NCBI RefSeq assembly: GCF_001267925.1
Contig: NZ_CP011409.1
Coordinates: forward strand, 1,922,001-1,986,000
Length of the DNA: 64,000 nt
Source of the DNA: Herbaspirillum hiltneri N3
Lineage (GTDB): Bacteria > Pseudomonadota > Gammaproteobacteria > Burkholderiales > Burkholderiaceae_D
Direction: 5' to 3'
In this document: one piece after another, positions 9,930-19,129 of the stretch
How positions within the stretch are numbered: position 1 is the first letter of the stretch
How the letters are laid out: each line of letters begins with the position of its first letter
Position numbers and translations under genes: made by a program
Notes under the pieces: model-generated
What the model saw: the letters and a program-made list of their open reading frames with translations, nothing else
The model's database searches: none
What the model was told of the DNA's origin: nothing

Positions 9930-9978
9930 TTTTGTTTCTTGGTTTTGTTTCTTCGTTGTTTTTGCTTAGGAGTCCACC

Positions 9979-11499
9979 ATGTGTGGCATTGTCGGCGTCG
10001 TTTCCCATAGTCCAGTCAACCAGTTGCTCTACGATGCCTTGCTGCTGCTGCAGCACCGCGGCCAGGATGCAGCCGGTATCGCAACCAACCACGCAAACGG
10101 TTTCTCGATGCACAAGGCCAACGGTCTCGTGCGCGACGTCTTCCGTACGCGCAATATGCGTTCGCTGCCGGGCAACACCGGCCTCGGCCAGGTGCGTTAT
10201 CCGACCGCAGGCAGCTCGTCCAGCGAAGAGGAAGCGCAACCGTTCTATGTCAACGCCCCGTTCGGCATCATCCTGGCGCACAACGGCAACCTCACCAATG
10301 CGGAGCAGCTCAAGGTCGAGATGTTCAAGAACGACCGCCGCCACCTCAATACCGATTCCGACACCGAAGTGCTGGTCAACGTGTTTGCGCATGAATTGCA
10401 ACAAGCCACGACCGGTTATTCGCTCGATCCGGCTGCCGTGTTCAAGGCCGTTGCGATGGTTCACAAGCGCGTGCGCGGTTCCTACGCCGTGGTGGCGCAG
10501 ATCGCCGGGTACGGCCTGCTGGGCTTCCGCGATCCGTACGGCATCCGTCCGATGTGCCTGGGTTTCAATGAAACCGACAAGGGTTCCGAATACATGCTGG
10601 CGAGCGAATCCGTGGCGCTGGAAGGCCTCGGTTTCCGCTTCCTGCGCGATGTAATGCCGGGCGAAGCCATCTTCATCGACAACGACGGCAAGCTGTACAA
10701 CCAGCAATGCGCCGACAATCCGACGCTGAACCCTTGCGCATTTGAATTCGTCTACCTGGCCCGTCCCGACTCGGTCATCGACGGCGCGTCGGTGTACGCC
10801 AGCCGCCTGAAGATGGGTGAATACCTGGCCGAGAAGGTCCGTCGTGAAATCGCCAGCGGTGAAATCGACGTGGTCATGCCGATTCCCGACTCGTCGCGTC
10901 CTGCAGCGATGGAATTGGCGCTCAAGCTGAACCTGGACTATCGCGAAGGCTTCATCAAGAACCGCTACATCGGCCGCACCTTCATCATGCCGGGCCAGGG
11001 CCTGCGCAAGAAGTCCGTGCGCCAGAAGCTCAACGCCATCGGTTCCGAATTCAAGGGCAAGAGCGTGCTGCTGGTCGACGATTCGATCGTGCGCGGCACC
11101 ACCAGCCGCGAGATCGTGCAGATGGCGCGTGAAGCCGGCGCCAAGCGCGTGATCTTCGCTTCGGCTGCGCCGCCGGTGAAGTTCCCGAACGTCTACGGCA
11201 TCGACATGCCGACGCGCGACGAACTGATCGCCTACGGCCGCACCGATGAAGAAGTCTGCCGCGAAATCACGGCCGATGCGCTGGTGTACCAGGACGTGGA
11301 AGACCTGAAGCGTTCGATCTCCGACATCAATCCGGCGCTGCGCAATTTCGAAGCATCGTGCTTCGACGGCAACTACATCACCGGCGACATCTCGCGTGAC
11401 TACCTCGATCGTATCGAGTTCGCCCGCAAGAATCCGAAGCCGGCTTTGGAAGACGCCGTCCGTTCGCAACTCAACCTGAACCTGGCGCGCGTGGACTGA
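9979..11499 (+). CDS. purF: Amidophosphoribosyltransferase
   Basis: PurF makes 5-phosphoribosylamine from PRPP and glutamine, the first committed step of purine synthesis. The 506-residue protein begins MCGIVGVVS, so the N-terminal nucleophile cysteine is in place right after the initiator Met, with no propeptide. The glutaminase domain shows LGQVRYPTAGSS and HNGNLTN, and the PRPP-binding motif is VLLVDDSIVRGTTS at about residue 360. A TAGGAG ribosome binding site precedes ATG 9979. A terminator follows. Confidence 0.97.
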   Translation: MCGIVGVVSHSPVNQLLYDALLLLQHRGQDAAGIATNHANGFSMHKANGLVRDVFRTRNMRSLPGNTGLGQVRYPTAGSSSSEEEAQPFYVNAPFGIILAHNGNLTNAEQLKVEMFKNDRRHLNTDSDTEVLVNVFAHELQQATTGYSLDPAAVFKAVAMVHKRVRGSYAVVAQIAGYGLLGFRDPYGIRPMCLGFNETDKGSEYMLASESVALEGLGFRFLRDVMPGEAIFIDNDGKLYNQQCADNPTLNPCAFEFVYLARPDSVIDGASVYASRLKMGEYLAEKVRREIASGEIDVVMPIPDSSRPAAMELALKLNLDYREGFIKNRYIGRTFIMPGQGLRKKSVRQKLNAIGSEFKGKSVLLVDDSIVRGTTSREIVQMAREAGAKRVIFASAAPPVKFPNVYGIDMPTRDELIAYGRTDEEVCREITADALVYQDVEDLKRSISDINPALRNFEASCFDGNYITGDISRDYLDRIEFARKNPKPALEDAVRSQLNLNLARVD

Positions 11500-11523
11500 T
11501 TTTCACGGTAGCAGGACAAGATG

Positions 11524-11558
11524 AACGCCGGAACGCCGCAATGGTGTCCGGCGTTTTT
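11524..11558 (+). terminator. Rho-independent terminator after purF
   Basis: The stem aacgccgga (11524-11532) with tccggcgtt (11547-11555) is followed by a T-run. It separates purF from the next gene. Confidence 0.8.
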
Positions 11559-11662
11559 CATTGGCGCGACCGGAATGCTGCGGCCGTCGCGGAACTGGCT
11601 TATCATCACTGTTCTCCCGTCCCACCGTCCCACTATTCCTTGTCACGGACCTGATTCTTACC

Positions 11663-12904
11663 ATGAACGAAAAGAAGAACTACGGCTTCACCACCACCAT
11701 CCTGCACAGCGATCGCCAGAAGACGATTGAACACGGCTCCCTGCACAAGCCGATCCACACATCCGTCGCCTTCGGCTACAAGGACGCGCGCCAACTGGCC
11801 GAAGTATTCCAGGGCAAGCAATCGGGCTACCGCTACGGCCGCCAGGGCAATCCGACCGTGTCGGCGCTGGAAGACAAGGTCACCGGGATGGAAGGCGGCC
11901 TGTCGACGATCTGCTTCGCCACCGGCATGGCCGCCATCGGCGCCGTGATCCAGGGGCTGCTGCGCGAAGGCGACCACGTGGTGTCGTCGGCTTTCCTGTT
12001 CGGCAATACCAACAGCATGTGGATGACGGTCCATGCGCAAGGCGCGCGCGTGTCGATGGTGGACGCCACCGACGTCAAACTGGTCGAGGAGGCGCTGACG
12101 CCGCAGACGCGCATCGTCTTCGTCGAAACCATCGCCAATCCGCGCACCCAGATCGCTGACCTGAAACGCATCGGCGAGTTGTGCCGCGAGCGCGGGATTC
12201 TGTATATCGTCGACAACACGATGACGTCTCCCTACCTGTTCCAACCCAAGGCGGTCCACGCCGGGCTGGTGGTCAATTCACTGACCAAGTCGATCGGCGG
12301 CCACGGCAATGCGCTGGGCGGCGCGCTGACCGACACGGGTTTGTACGATTGGTCGCGTTATCCGCACATCGCCGACAACTACAAAAAGAATCCGCAAGCG
12401 CAGTGGGGCATGGCGCAAATCCGCGCCAAGGCCTTGCGCGATTTCGGCGCTTCGCTGGGACCGGAAGCCGCGCATCACATCGCCGTCGGCGCCGAAACCA
12501 TCGCACTGCGCCAGGACCGCGAATGCGCCAATGCGCTCGCCGTGGCGCAGATGCTCGACGCCGATCCACGCGTGGCGGCGGTGTACTACCCGGGCCTGCC
12601 GTCGCATCCGCAACACGCACTGGCGACGGAGCTGTTCCGTTCTTACGGCAGCTTGCTGAGTTTCGAGCTGAAAGACGGCATCGACTGCTTCGACTACCTG
12701 AACCGCCTGCAATTGGCGGTGGCGTCGAGCAACCTGGGAGACACGCGCACGCTGGTGATTCCGGTGGCGCACACGATCTTCTTTGAAATGGGGCAGGAGC
12801 GCCGCGCAGCGATGGGCATCGCCGAATCGCTGATCCGGGTTTCCATCGGTCTGGAGGACACGGACGATCTGGTCGAGGATTTCAGGCAGGCGCTGGATTC
12901 GTAG
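11663..12904 (+). CDS. Cys/Met-metabolism PLP-dependent enzyme (cystathionine gamma-synthase / O-acylhomoserine sulfhydrylase family)
   Basis: The 413-residue protein belongs to the trans-sulfuration family: SGYRYGRQGNPT near the N-terminus, FATGMAAIGAV, the PLP-aspartate strand IVDNTMTSPYL, and the PLP lysine K209 in NSLTKSIGGHGN. A metZ-type O-succinylhomoserine sulfhydrylase is often found after purF in this group. This sequence, however, is longer and has an unusual N-terminus (TTTILHSDRQKTIEHGSLHKP), so the exact substrate is left open among cystathionine gamma-synthase, homoserine sulfhydrylase and gamma-lyase. ATG 11663 gives the family N-terminus. It is convergent with the LOG gene. 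Confidence 0.85.
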   Translation: MNEKKNYGFTTTILHSDRQKTIEHGSLHKPIHTSVAFGYKDARQLAEVFQGKQSGYRYGRQGNPTVSALEDKVTGMEGGLSTICFATGMAAIGAVIQGLLREGDHVVSSAFLFGNTNSMWMTVHAQGARVSMVDATDVKLVEEALTPQTRIVFVETIANPRTQIADLKRIGELCRERGILYIVDNTMTSPYLFQPKAVHAGLVVNSLTKSIGGHGNALGGALTDTGLYDWSRYPHIADNYKKNPQAQWGMAQIRAKALRDFGASLGPEAAHHIAVGAETIALRQDRECANALAVAQMLDADPRVAAVYYPGLPSHPQHALATELFRSYGSLLSFELKDGIDCFDYLNRLQLAVASSNLGDTRTLVIPVAHTIFFEMGQERRAAMGIAESLIRVSIGLEDTDDLVEDFRQALDS

Positions 12905-12913
12905 TATGAGGAA

Positions 12914-12939
12914 GCCATGCCGGTTATGGCCGGCATGGC
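12914..12939. terminator. Hairpin between convergent genes
   Basis: A perfect 10-bp inverted repeat, gccatgccgg (12914-12923) and ccggcatggc (12930-12939), lies between two convergent genes. It has a 6-nt loop and no T-run on either strand, so termination is plausible but not certain. Confidence 0.55.
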
Positions 12940-12949
12940 GTGATGCTCC

Positions 12950-13546
12950 TCAAGGAAGCAGCTTGTCTGCAGCCTTGTGATCGGCCCACTTGTTGGTGTA
13001 GCTGGGTTTGTAGGTCTTGAAGCGCTGGACCAGGCTGGCCGGGTCGGCGTCATGCATCATCAGCAAAGACTGCTCGGCTGTCAGGAAACGCTGCGACACC
13101 AGATGCTCGATGAAGGCGATCAGGTTGTCGTAAAATCCGTCGACATTGAGCAGGCCGATCGGCTTGTAGTGGAAACCGAGCTGCGCCCAGGTCAGCACTT
13201 CGAACAATTCTTCCAAGGTTCCCATGCCGCCCGGCATGGCGACGAAACCATCCGACAATTCCGCCATCATGGCCTTGCGTTCGTGCATGTCCTTGACGAT
13301 GTGCAGGCGGGTCAGGCCGTTGTGGCCCAGTTCCTTGTCCAGCAGCGCCTTGGGAATGACGCCGGTGGCTTCGCCGCCGAGCCGCATCACTTCCGTGGCG
13401 ATCACGCCCATCAGGCCGACGTTGCCGCCGCCATACACCAGGGCGATATTGTCCTTGACCATTTGCTGCGCCAGGGCGCGCGCGCCTTGTGCGTAGACTT
13501 CGGAAGCGCCCACGGAGGAACCGCAATATACACAGATGGATTTCAT
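12950..13546 (-). CDS. LOG family protein (cytokinin riboside 5'-monophosphate phosphoribohydrolase type)
   Basis: The 198-residue Rossmann-fold protein starts MKSICVYCGSSVGAS and carries the LOG motif PGGMGTLEE with the upstream conserved arginine in MHERKAMM. Family members split nucleoside 5'-monophosphates into base and ribose 5-phosphate; some make active cytokinins, others act in general nucleotide turnover. ATG 13546 is taken because the family N-terminus (K-S-I-C-V-Y-C-G) begins there. It diverges from the patatin gene, whose start lies 96 bp away. Confidence 0.9.
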   Translation of the reverse strand: MKSICVYCGSSVGASEVYAQGARALAQQMVKDNIALVYGGGNVGLMGVIATEVMRLGGEATGVIPKALLDKELGHNGLTRLHIVKDMHERKAMMAELSDGFVAMPGGMGTLEELFEVLTWAQLGFHYKPIGLLNVDGFYDNLIAFIEHLVSQRFLTAEQSLLMMHDADPASLVQRFKTYKPSYTNKWADHKAADKLLP

Positions 13547-13641
13547 TTTTCTTTCGCTCGGAGTAATCAACACCGCCATGTTATAACATGAGGACAAGAC
13601 CTGATCGTGACAGGCGGCATGAAGGTTTATCAAGGAACAGC

Positions 13642-14667
13642 ATGCAGAACAAGATTGTGACACTGGCATTGCAAGGAGGCGGTTCGCACGGTGCATTCAC
13701 CTGGGGCGTGCTGGATCGCTTGCTGGAAGACCGGCGCATCGACTTCGAGGGCATCAGCGGCGCCAGCGCCGGCGCCATGAACGCCACGGTGCTGGCGCAC
13801 GGCTACAATCTCGGCGGACGCGAAGGCGCGCGTGAGGCGCTCGCGGCGTTCTGGGGGCGTATCGCGGTCAAGGAACCGTTCAGTTTCCTGCCGCCCGAAA
13901 TGCTGCCGGGCGGCTCCAGCCTGCTGAACCAGAGCACGCCGGCGGCGATGCATGCCCTGCTGGCGATGACGCGGTTCTTTTCACCGACTCAGCTCAATCC
14001 TCTCGACATCAATCCGCTGCGCGACATCCTCGAAGAGCAGATCGATTTCGAACGCCTGCGCCGCAGCGGCGACATCAAGCTGTTCATCGCGGCCACCCGC
14101 GTCAGCACCGGCACGCTGAAAATCTTCCGTAATCGCGAACTGACCGTGGACAGCTTGCTGGCTTCGGCCTGTCTGCCCTCGATGCACCGGCCGGTGGAAA
14201 TCGACGGCGAAGCCTATTGGGACGGCGGTCTGACCGCCAATCCCCCGATCTTTCCCTTGCTGCACCTGTGTTCGGCGCGGGACTTGCTGGTGGTGTTGCT
14301 GCATCCGTGCAGCCGGCCCGGCACGCCCACTTCAACACAGGAGATCGGCCAGCGGCTCAGCGAAATCAGTTTCAGTTCGGCTTTCTTCACCGAGCTCGGC
14401 GGCCTGGCGCTGGCCAAGCGCGAGGCCGAAAACGCCATGTTCGCCTTCGGTACGCTGGAGCGCCGGCTCAGGAAACTCAACATGCATCTGGTGGAGGCCA
14501 ACGACCTCATGAGCCAGCTTGACGTCATGAGCAAGCTCAACACCAAGACCTCCTTCATCCACGGTTTGCACGACGAAGGACGGCAGGCGGCGGAGCGCTG
14601 GCTGGAAAAGAATTTCCACATGCTCGGCCTGAAATCCTCGTTCGATCTCGGACGCTACCTGCAATAG
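13642..14667 (+). CDS. Patatin-like phospholipase
   Basis: The 341-residue protein has all parts of the patatin active site: oxyanion loop LQGGGSHGAF (residues 10-19), nucleophile elbow G40-A-S42-A-G44, and the catalytic aspartate in YWDGGLTANPP. Lipid acyl hydrolase activity is expected. There is no signal peptide, so it probably acts in the cytoplasm or at the inner membrane. The start ATG 13642 follows an AAGGAA ribosome binding site. No specific pathway is suggested by the neighbours. Confidence 0.9.
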   Translation: MQNKIVTLALQGGGSHGAFTWGVLDRLLEDRRIDFEGISGASAGAMNATVLAHGYNLGGREGAREALAAFWGRIAVKEPFSFLPPEMLPGGSSLLNQSTPAAMHALLAMTRFFSPTQLNPLDINPLRDILEEQIDFERLRRSGDIKLFIAATRVSTGTLKIFRNRELTVDSLLASACLPSMHRPVEIDGEAYWDGGLTANPPIFPLLHLCSARDLLVVLLHPCSRPGTPTSTQEIGQRLSEISFSSAFFTELGGLALAKREAENAMFAFGTLERRLRKLNMHLVEANDLMSQLDVMSKLNTKTSFIHGLHDEGRQAAERWLEKNFHMLGLKSSFDLGRYLQ

Positions 14668-14757
14668 GCAGCAAGCGGGACGCAACAGGCAGGTGAGGCA
14701 GGAGAGGGCGGAGAAGCTTATACTGTCAGGTTTTCCGATCGTCTCTCCCTCCACGCC

Positions 14758-15636
14758 ATGAAGCCATCCCGTTCCGAATACCTCAACATCCGCGGCCTGC
14801 AGTACCACGTGCGCCACTGGGGCGACCCGCACGCGCCCAAGCTGTTCATGGTGCACGGCTGGATGGATATTTCAGCGTCGTTCCAGTTCATGGTCGATTG
14901 CCTGCAAAAGGAATGGCATGTGATCGCTCCGGACTGGCGCGGATTCGGCCTGACCGAGCGGCCGCAGGCCGACACCTACTGGTACCCCGACTACCTCGCC
15001 GACCTCGACGCGCTGCTGCTGCATTACTCGCCCGATGAAGCGGTCAACCTGCTCGGCCACAGTCTGGGAGGCAATGTCGTCGGCCTGTATGCCGGCGTGC
15101 GCCCGCAGCGCATCGCCAAACTGGTCAACCTGGAAGGCTTCGGCCTGCCCGGCACCAAGCCTGAGGACGCGCCCGGACGTTTCGCCAAGTGGCTCGACGA
15201 ACTGCTGGAAAAACCGGAGATGCGCTCCTATCCTTCGCTCGACGGCGTCATCGCCCGCCTGCAAAAAACCAATCCGCGGCTGAGCCGCGAGCGCGCGGGA
15301 TTCCTGGCGGCGCATTGGGCCGGACAGAACGATGAAGGCAACTGGGAAATCCTCGGCGATCCGGCGCACAAGAACACCAACCCGCTGCTGTATCGCATCG
15401 ACGAAGTGACCGCCTGCTGGGCCCGGATCAGCGCGCCGGTGCTGTGGGTGGAAGCGGCGGAAACCGATATCTGGCGCTGGTTCGGCGACAACGCGCTGAT
15501 GCGCGCCGAGATCGATCGCCGCATCGCTTTCATCCCCGACGTACGCACGGAAATCATCCCCGATGCCGGCCATATGCTGCACCACGACCAGCCCGAATTG
15601 CTGGCCGCAGCGATCGAGCGTTTCCTCGCGGAATAA
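14758..15636 (+). CDS. Alpha/beta hydrolase
   Basis: The 292-residue protein has the alpha/beta-hydrolase oxyanion region MVHGWMDIS, the nucleophile elbow LLGHSLGGN (Ser102) and a C-terminal catalytic histidine in DAGHMLHHDQPE. There is no signal peptide. The substrate cannot be told from sequence. It starts 90 bp after the patatin gene and ends 104 bp before the PHP-phosphatase gene, both on the same strand. Confidence 0.88.
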   Translation: MKPSRSEYLNIRGLQYHVRHWGDPHAPKLFMVHGWMDISASFQFMVDCLQKEWHVIAPDWRGFGLTERPQADTYWYPDYLADLDALLLHYSPDEAVNLLGHSLGGNVVGLYAGVRPQRIAKLVNLEGFGLPGTKPEDAPGRFAKWLDELLEKPEMRSYPSLDGVIARLQKTNPRLSRERAGFLAAHWAGQNDEGNWEILGDPAHKNTNPLLYRIDEVTACWARISAPVLWVEAAETDIWRWFGDNALMRAEIDRRIAFIPDVRTEIIPDAGHMLHHDQPELLAAAIERFLAE

Positions 15637-15740
15637 GTCCTGGCGCGCCACGTTCCGCCGGTTGTGCACGTGCAGCAGAGACAACGCAGGCGGCGTACAA
15701 TGAAGTTATCTTTTTCCCCATTTCCAAGGTTTTGCGCGCA

Positions 15741-16577
15741 ATGCTCAACGTCGATATGCACTGCCATTCCAACTTCTCCGACGGTTTGCTGCCGCCGGAA
15801 GAGGTGGCTGCGCGCGCCAAGGCCAACGGCGTCGATGTCTGGGCGCTGACCGACCACGACGAAGTCGGCGGCATCGCCATCGCCCGCAAGGCGGCACAAG
15901 ACCTGGGCCTGCGCTATATCCCGGGCGTCGAGATTTCAGTGACTTGGGCCGGCCAGACCGTGCATATCGTCGGTCTGCGCATCGACGAGACCAATGCTGC
16001 GCTGGTACAGGGACTCGCTGCCACGCGCAACGGCCGCGAGCGGCGCGCACGCGAGATCGCCGCCCAACTTGCCGTCGCCGGTATTCCCGACGCTTTCGAC
16101 GGCGCCCTGAAACACGTCGGCAACCCCGACCTGATATCCCGTACGCATTTTGCCCGCTACATCGTCGAAACCGGCCGCTGCGCCGACACCAAGGAAGTGT
16201 TCCGCAACTACCTGTGCGAAGGCAAGCCTGGCTACGTACCGCATCGCTGGGCCACGCTCAGAGAATCGGTCGAATGGATCTGCGGCGCCGGCGGCGTGGC
16301 CGTGATTGCGCATCCGGGCCGCTATTCGTACAGCGAGCTCGAATTCGGCGCCTTGTTCGACGAGTTCAAGCAATACGGCGGCACCGGCATCGAAGTCATC
16401 ACCGGCAGCCATACGCCCGACCAGTACGAGGAATATGCGCGCGTGGCCAGGCGTTTCGGTTTTCTTGCGTCCATCGGCTCGGATTTCCACGGTCCGGGAG
16501 AGTCGCACGTCGATCTGGGCGCCTTGCCGCCGCTGCCTTCCGGGTTGACGCCGGTGTGGCACGACTGGGGCTTGTAG
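15741..16577 (+). CDS. PHP-domain phosphatase (3',5'-nucleoside bisphosphate phosphatase / RNase AM type)
   Basis: The 278-residue protein starts MLNVDMHCHSNFSDG with the first PHP metal motif HCHSNFSDG, then TDHDE, a third metal cluster around VIAHPGRYSY, and SDFHGPG near the end. Close relatives (E. coli YciV/Rnm, C. violaceum homologue) dephosphorylate 3',5'-nucleoside bisphosphates and trim RNA 5' ends. ATG 15741 begins the family N-terminus; the frame is open further upstream without similarity. A TACAAT -10-like box lies at about 15696. In E. coli the homologue is beside yciO, which here follows after htpX. Confidence 0.9.
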   Translation: MLNVDMHCHSNFSDGLLPPEEVAARAKANGVDVWALTDHDEVGGIAIARKAAQDLGLRYIPGVEISVTWAGQTVHIVGLRIDETNAALVQGLAATRNGRERRAREIAAQLAVAGIPDAFDGALKHVGNPDLISRTHFARYIVETGRCADTKEVFRNYLCEGKPGYVPHRWATLRESVEWICGAGGVAVIAHPGRYSYSELEFGALFDEFKQYGGTGIEVITGSHTPDQYEEYARVARRFGFLASIGSDFHGPGESHVDLGALPPLPSGLTPVWHDWGL

Positions 16578-16674
16578 GCCCCGGCCCGTGCAATACCCCG
16601 GTCGTGCACGGGTCTCTTGATTTATCCCCACTTGTTCCTATCTAATAACCACTTTCCTGATAGGAGTTTTCCGG

Positions 16675-17550
16675 ATGAAACGCATATTCCTCTTCCTCGC
16701 GACCAATATCGCCGTGCTGGTGGTGATGAGCGTGATCTTGTCTCTGCTCGGCGTGGACAAATTCCTGACCCGTTCAGGCCTGAACTTGCCGATGCTGCTG
16801 GTGTTCTCGATCGTGGTCGGTTTTACCGGTTCGATCATTTCGCTGCTGATGAGCAAGTCCATGGCGAAATGGAGCACCGGCGCGCGCGTGATTGACACGC
16901 CGGTCAATTCGACGGAGGTCTGGCTGGTCAATACCGTGAGCAAGCTGGCTCAGCGCGCCGGCATCGGCATGCCAGAAGTGGCTGTCTACGAAGGCGAACC
17001 GAACGCCTTCGCCACCGGCGCTTTCAGGGATTCCGCCTTGGTGGCGGTGTCGACGGGTTTGCTGCAAGGCATGACGAAAGAAGAAGTCGAAGCCGTGCTC
17101 GGCCACGAAGTTGCCCACATCGCCAACGGCGACATGGTGACGATGACGCTGATCCAGGGCGTGGTGAATACGTTCGTGGTGTTCCTGTCGCGGGTGGTGG
17201 GCTACTTCGTCGACTCGGCGCTGCGCCGTAACAATGACGATTCCGGTCCTGGCATCGGTTACATGGTGACCGTCATGGTGTGCCAGATCGTGTTCGGCAT
17301 CGGCGCCTCGATGATCGTGGCTTGGTTCTCGCGCCATCGTGAATTCCGCGCCGACGCCGGTTCCGCCAGGTTGCTCGGCGGTCCGCAACCGATGATCAAT
17401 GCGCTGGCGAGATTGGGCGGCATTTCCTCCAGCGGTTTGCCGCAGTCGATGGCGGCCATGGGTATCAGCGACAAACCGGGATTCATGGAATTGTTTTCCA
17501 CGCATCCACCGATGGAGCAGCGCATTGCCGCGCTGCGCGGCCAGCGCTAA
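16675..17550 (+). CDS. htpX: Membrane zinc metalloprotease HtpX
   Basis: HtpX degrades misfolded membrane proteins with FtsH. The 291-residue protein has two N-terminal membrane segments (residues 4-22 and 34-57), the zinc site [13 protein letters not shown] (HExxH), two further membrane segments, and the third zinc ligand region [10 protein letters not shown]. The C-terminus [12 protein letters not shown] is typical. A GGAG site precedes ATG 16675. Expression in relatives is envelope-stress or heat dependent; no such promoter could be identified with certainty. Confidence 0.96.
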   Translation: MKRIFLFLATNIAVLVVMSVILSLLGVDKFLTRSGLNLPMLLVFSIVVGFTGSIISLLMSKSMAKWSTGARVIDTPVNSTEVWLVNTVSKLAQRAGIGMPEVAVYEGEPNAFATGAFRDSALVAVSTGLLQGMTKEEVEAVLGHEVAHIANGDMVTMTLIQGVVNTFVVFLSRVVGYFVDSALRRNNDDSGPGIGYMVTVMVCQIVFGIGASMIVAWFSRHREFRADAGSARLLGGPQPMINALARLGGISSSGLPQSMAAMGISDKPGFMELFSTHPPMEQRIAALRGQR

Positions 17551-17564
17551 GCAGGTGAGAACAG

Positions 17565-17592
17565 AAAACGGCGGCGTACAACCGCCGTTTTT
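17565..17592 (+). terminator. Rho-independent terminator after htpX
   Basis: Stem aaacggcgg (17566-17574) with ccgccgttt (17582-17590), followed by Ts. Confidence 0.85.
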
Positions 17593-17635
17593 CCTTTTTT
17601 GAAGTACATTTGATTTGATTTAATTCGAAGAACCC

Positions 17636-18262
17636 ATGAGTCAGTTTTTCCAGATCCATCCCGAAAACCCGCAACTGCGCCTGATCAAGCAGGCCGCGCA
17701 AATTGTCCAGAGCGGAGGCATCGTGGCCTTGCCCACCGATTCCTGTTACGCGCTGGTCTGCCAGCTTGACAACAAGGACGCAGTGGAGCGCCTGCGCCGC
17801 ATCCGCGGCGTCGACGAGAAGCACCACCTGACCCTCCTGTGCCGCGACCTCAGCGAGATCGCGCAATACGCCAAGGTCGACAATCGCCAGTACCGTCTGC
17901 TGAAGGCCGCTACGCCGGGCCCCTACACCTTTATCCTGGAAGCGACCAAGGAAGTGCCGCGCCGGTTGAGCCATCCGTCGCGCAAAACCATCGGCCTGCG
18001 TGTGCCGGAAAACCAGATCGCCCACGCCTTGCTGGCCGAGCTGGGCGAGCCGCTGATCGGCACCACGCTGATTCTGCCGGAGCAGGACGACGCGCTGACC
18101 GACGCCGAGGAAATCCGCGACCGCCTCGAAAAGCAGATAGAACTGGTCATCGACAGCGGCGCCTGCAGCTTGGAACCGACCACCGTTATTGATCTCACCG
18201 ACGACAACGAACCGGTGCTGGTCAGGCAGGGGCGGGGCGACGCAGCGCCGTTCGGTTTGTAG
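17636..18262 (+). CDS. yciO: YciO family protein (Sua5/YrdC/TsaC fold)
   Basis: The 208-residue protein matches the YciO branch of the L-threonylcarbamoyladenylate synthase fold: start MSQFFQIHPENPQ, the nucleotide-binding segment VALPTDSCYALVCQ, the core PGPYTFILEATKEVPRR and the end TTVIDLTDD. YciO paralogues share the fold that makes TC-AMP for tRNA t6A, but their own activity and need are less clear than for TsaC. Context (PHP phosphatase, htpX, M50 protease, trpS) is conserved in this group. Confidence 0.92.
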   Translation: MSQFFQIHPENPQLRLIKQAAQIVQSGGIVALPTDSCYALVCQLDNKDAVERLRRIRGVDEKHHLTLLCRDLSEIAQYAKVDNRQYRLLKAATPGPYTFILEATKEVPRRLSHPSRKTIGLRVPENQIAHALLAELGEPLIGTTLILPEQDDALTDAEEIRDRLEKQIELVIDSGACSLEPTTVIDLTDDNEPVLVRQGRGDAAPFGL

Positions 18263-18291
18263 GTTGCCCTGGGGAAATCAATTCCTGATTG

Positions 18292-18317
18292 CGGGCCGCC
18301 ATGTGCGGTCCGTTTTT
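18292..18317 (+). terminator. Terminator after yciO
   Basis: Stem cgggccgc (18292-18299) with gcggtccg (18305-18312), including one G-U pair, then five Ts. Confidence 0.75.
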
Positions 18318-18458
18318 GTTTCATGGCTTGTCTTGCGCACAATAAAATTGTCTTTTTGATAATTTTGTCTTCCGTTCGGCGCGCTTTCAAGCGAGCGACG
18401 GCCGATATTCCCGCGGCCGGTCCTTTTCCCTCTGCTACCTCTGCTAAAATTCGCACCC

Positions 18459-19118
18459 ATGAATGATCTTATCCAGACTGTCGCAGTGTATGCGCTCCCG
18501 GTATTGTTCGCGATTACACTGCACGAGGCAGCGCATGCCTTCGCAGCCAAGTACTTCGGCGACAACACCGCCTACATGATGGGGCGCATGAGCCTCAATC
18601 CCCTCAAGCACATCGATCCCTTCGGCACCATCGTCATCCCGGTGCTGCTGTATTTCGCCACCAGCGGTGCGTTCCTGTTCGGTTACGCCAAACCGGTGCC
18701 GCTGGACTTCGGCAAGCTGCGCAAGCCCAAGCGCGACATGGCGTGGGTAGCGTTGGCCGGTCCCGCCGCCAACTTCCTGATGGCGCTGATCTGGACGCTG
18801 ATGATTTACGCCCTGGCCATCGGCGGGGTCCAGGAAGAATTCTTCATGCTCATGGCCAAGGCCGGCGTGCTGACGAACCTCGTCATGTTCGCGTTCAACC
18901 TGTTCCCGATTCCACCGCTCGACGGCGGCCGCATCCTGACCAGTTTGCTGCCAAACCGTTATGCGTATAAATTTGCACAGATCGAGCCCTACGGCTTCTT
19001 CATCGTGATGGCGCTGGTGCTGCTCAAGGTGATTTACACCTGGTGGATGGCGCCGGTGATGTATCTGGCCGGCAGCCTGCTGCAACTGATCGTATCGCCG
19101 TTATCCTTCTTTTTCTGA
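18459..19118 (+). CDS. Site-2 protease family (M50) membrane metalloprotease
   Basis: The 219-residue polytopic protein has the zinc motif LHEAAHAFAAKYFGD (HExxH) near residue 23 and the second motif NLFPIPPLDGGRIL, the NPDG-like element of M50 proteases. It lacks PDZ domains, so it belongs to the short M50 group whose substrates are unknown. A TAAAAT -10-like box precedes the start. The gene ends 11 bp before trpS, so the two are probably co-transcribed, a common pairing in proteobacteria. Confidence 0.92.
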   Translation: MNDLIQTVAVYALPVLFAITLHEAAHAFAAKYFGDNTAYMMGRMSLNPLKHIDPFGTIVIPVLLYFATSGAFLFGYAKPVPLDFGKLRKPKRDMAWVALAGPAANFLMALIWTLMIYALAIGGVQEEFFMLMAKAGVLTNLVMFAFNLFPIPPLDGGRILTSLLPNRYAYKFAQIEPYGFFIVMALVLLKVIYTWWMAPVMYLAGSLLQLIVSPLSFFF

Positions 19119-19129
19119 AGACTTACACC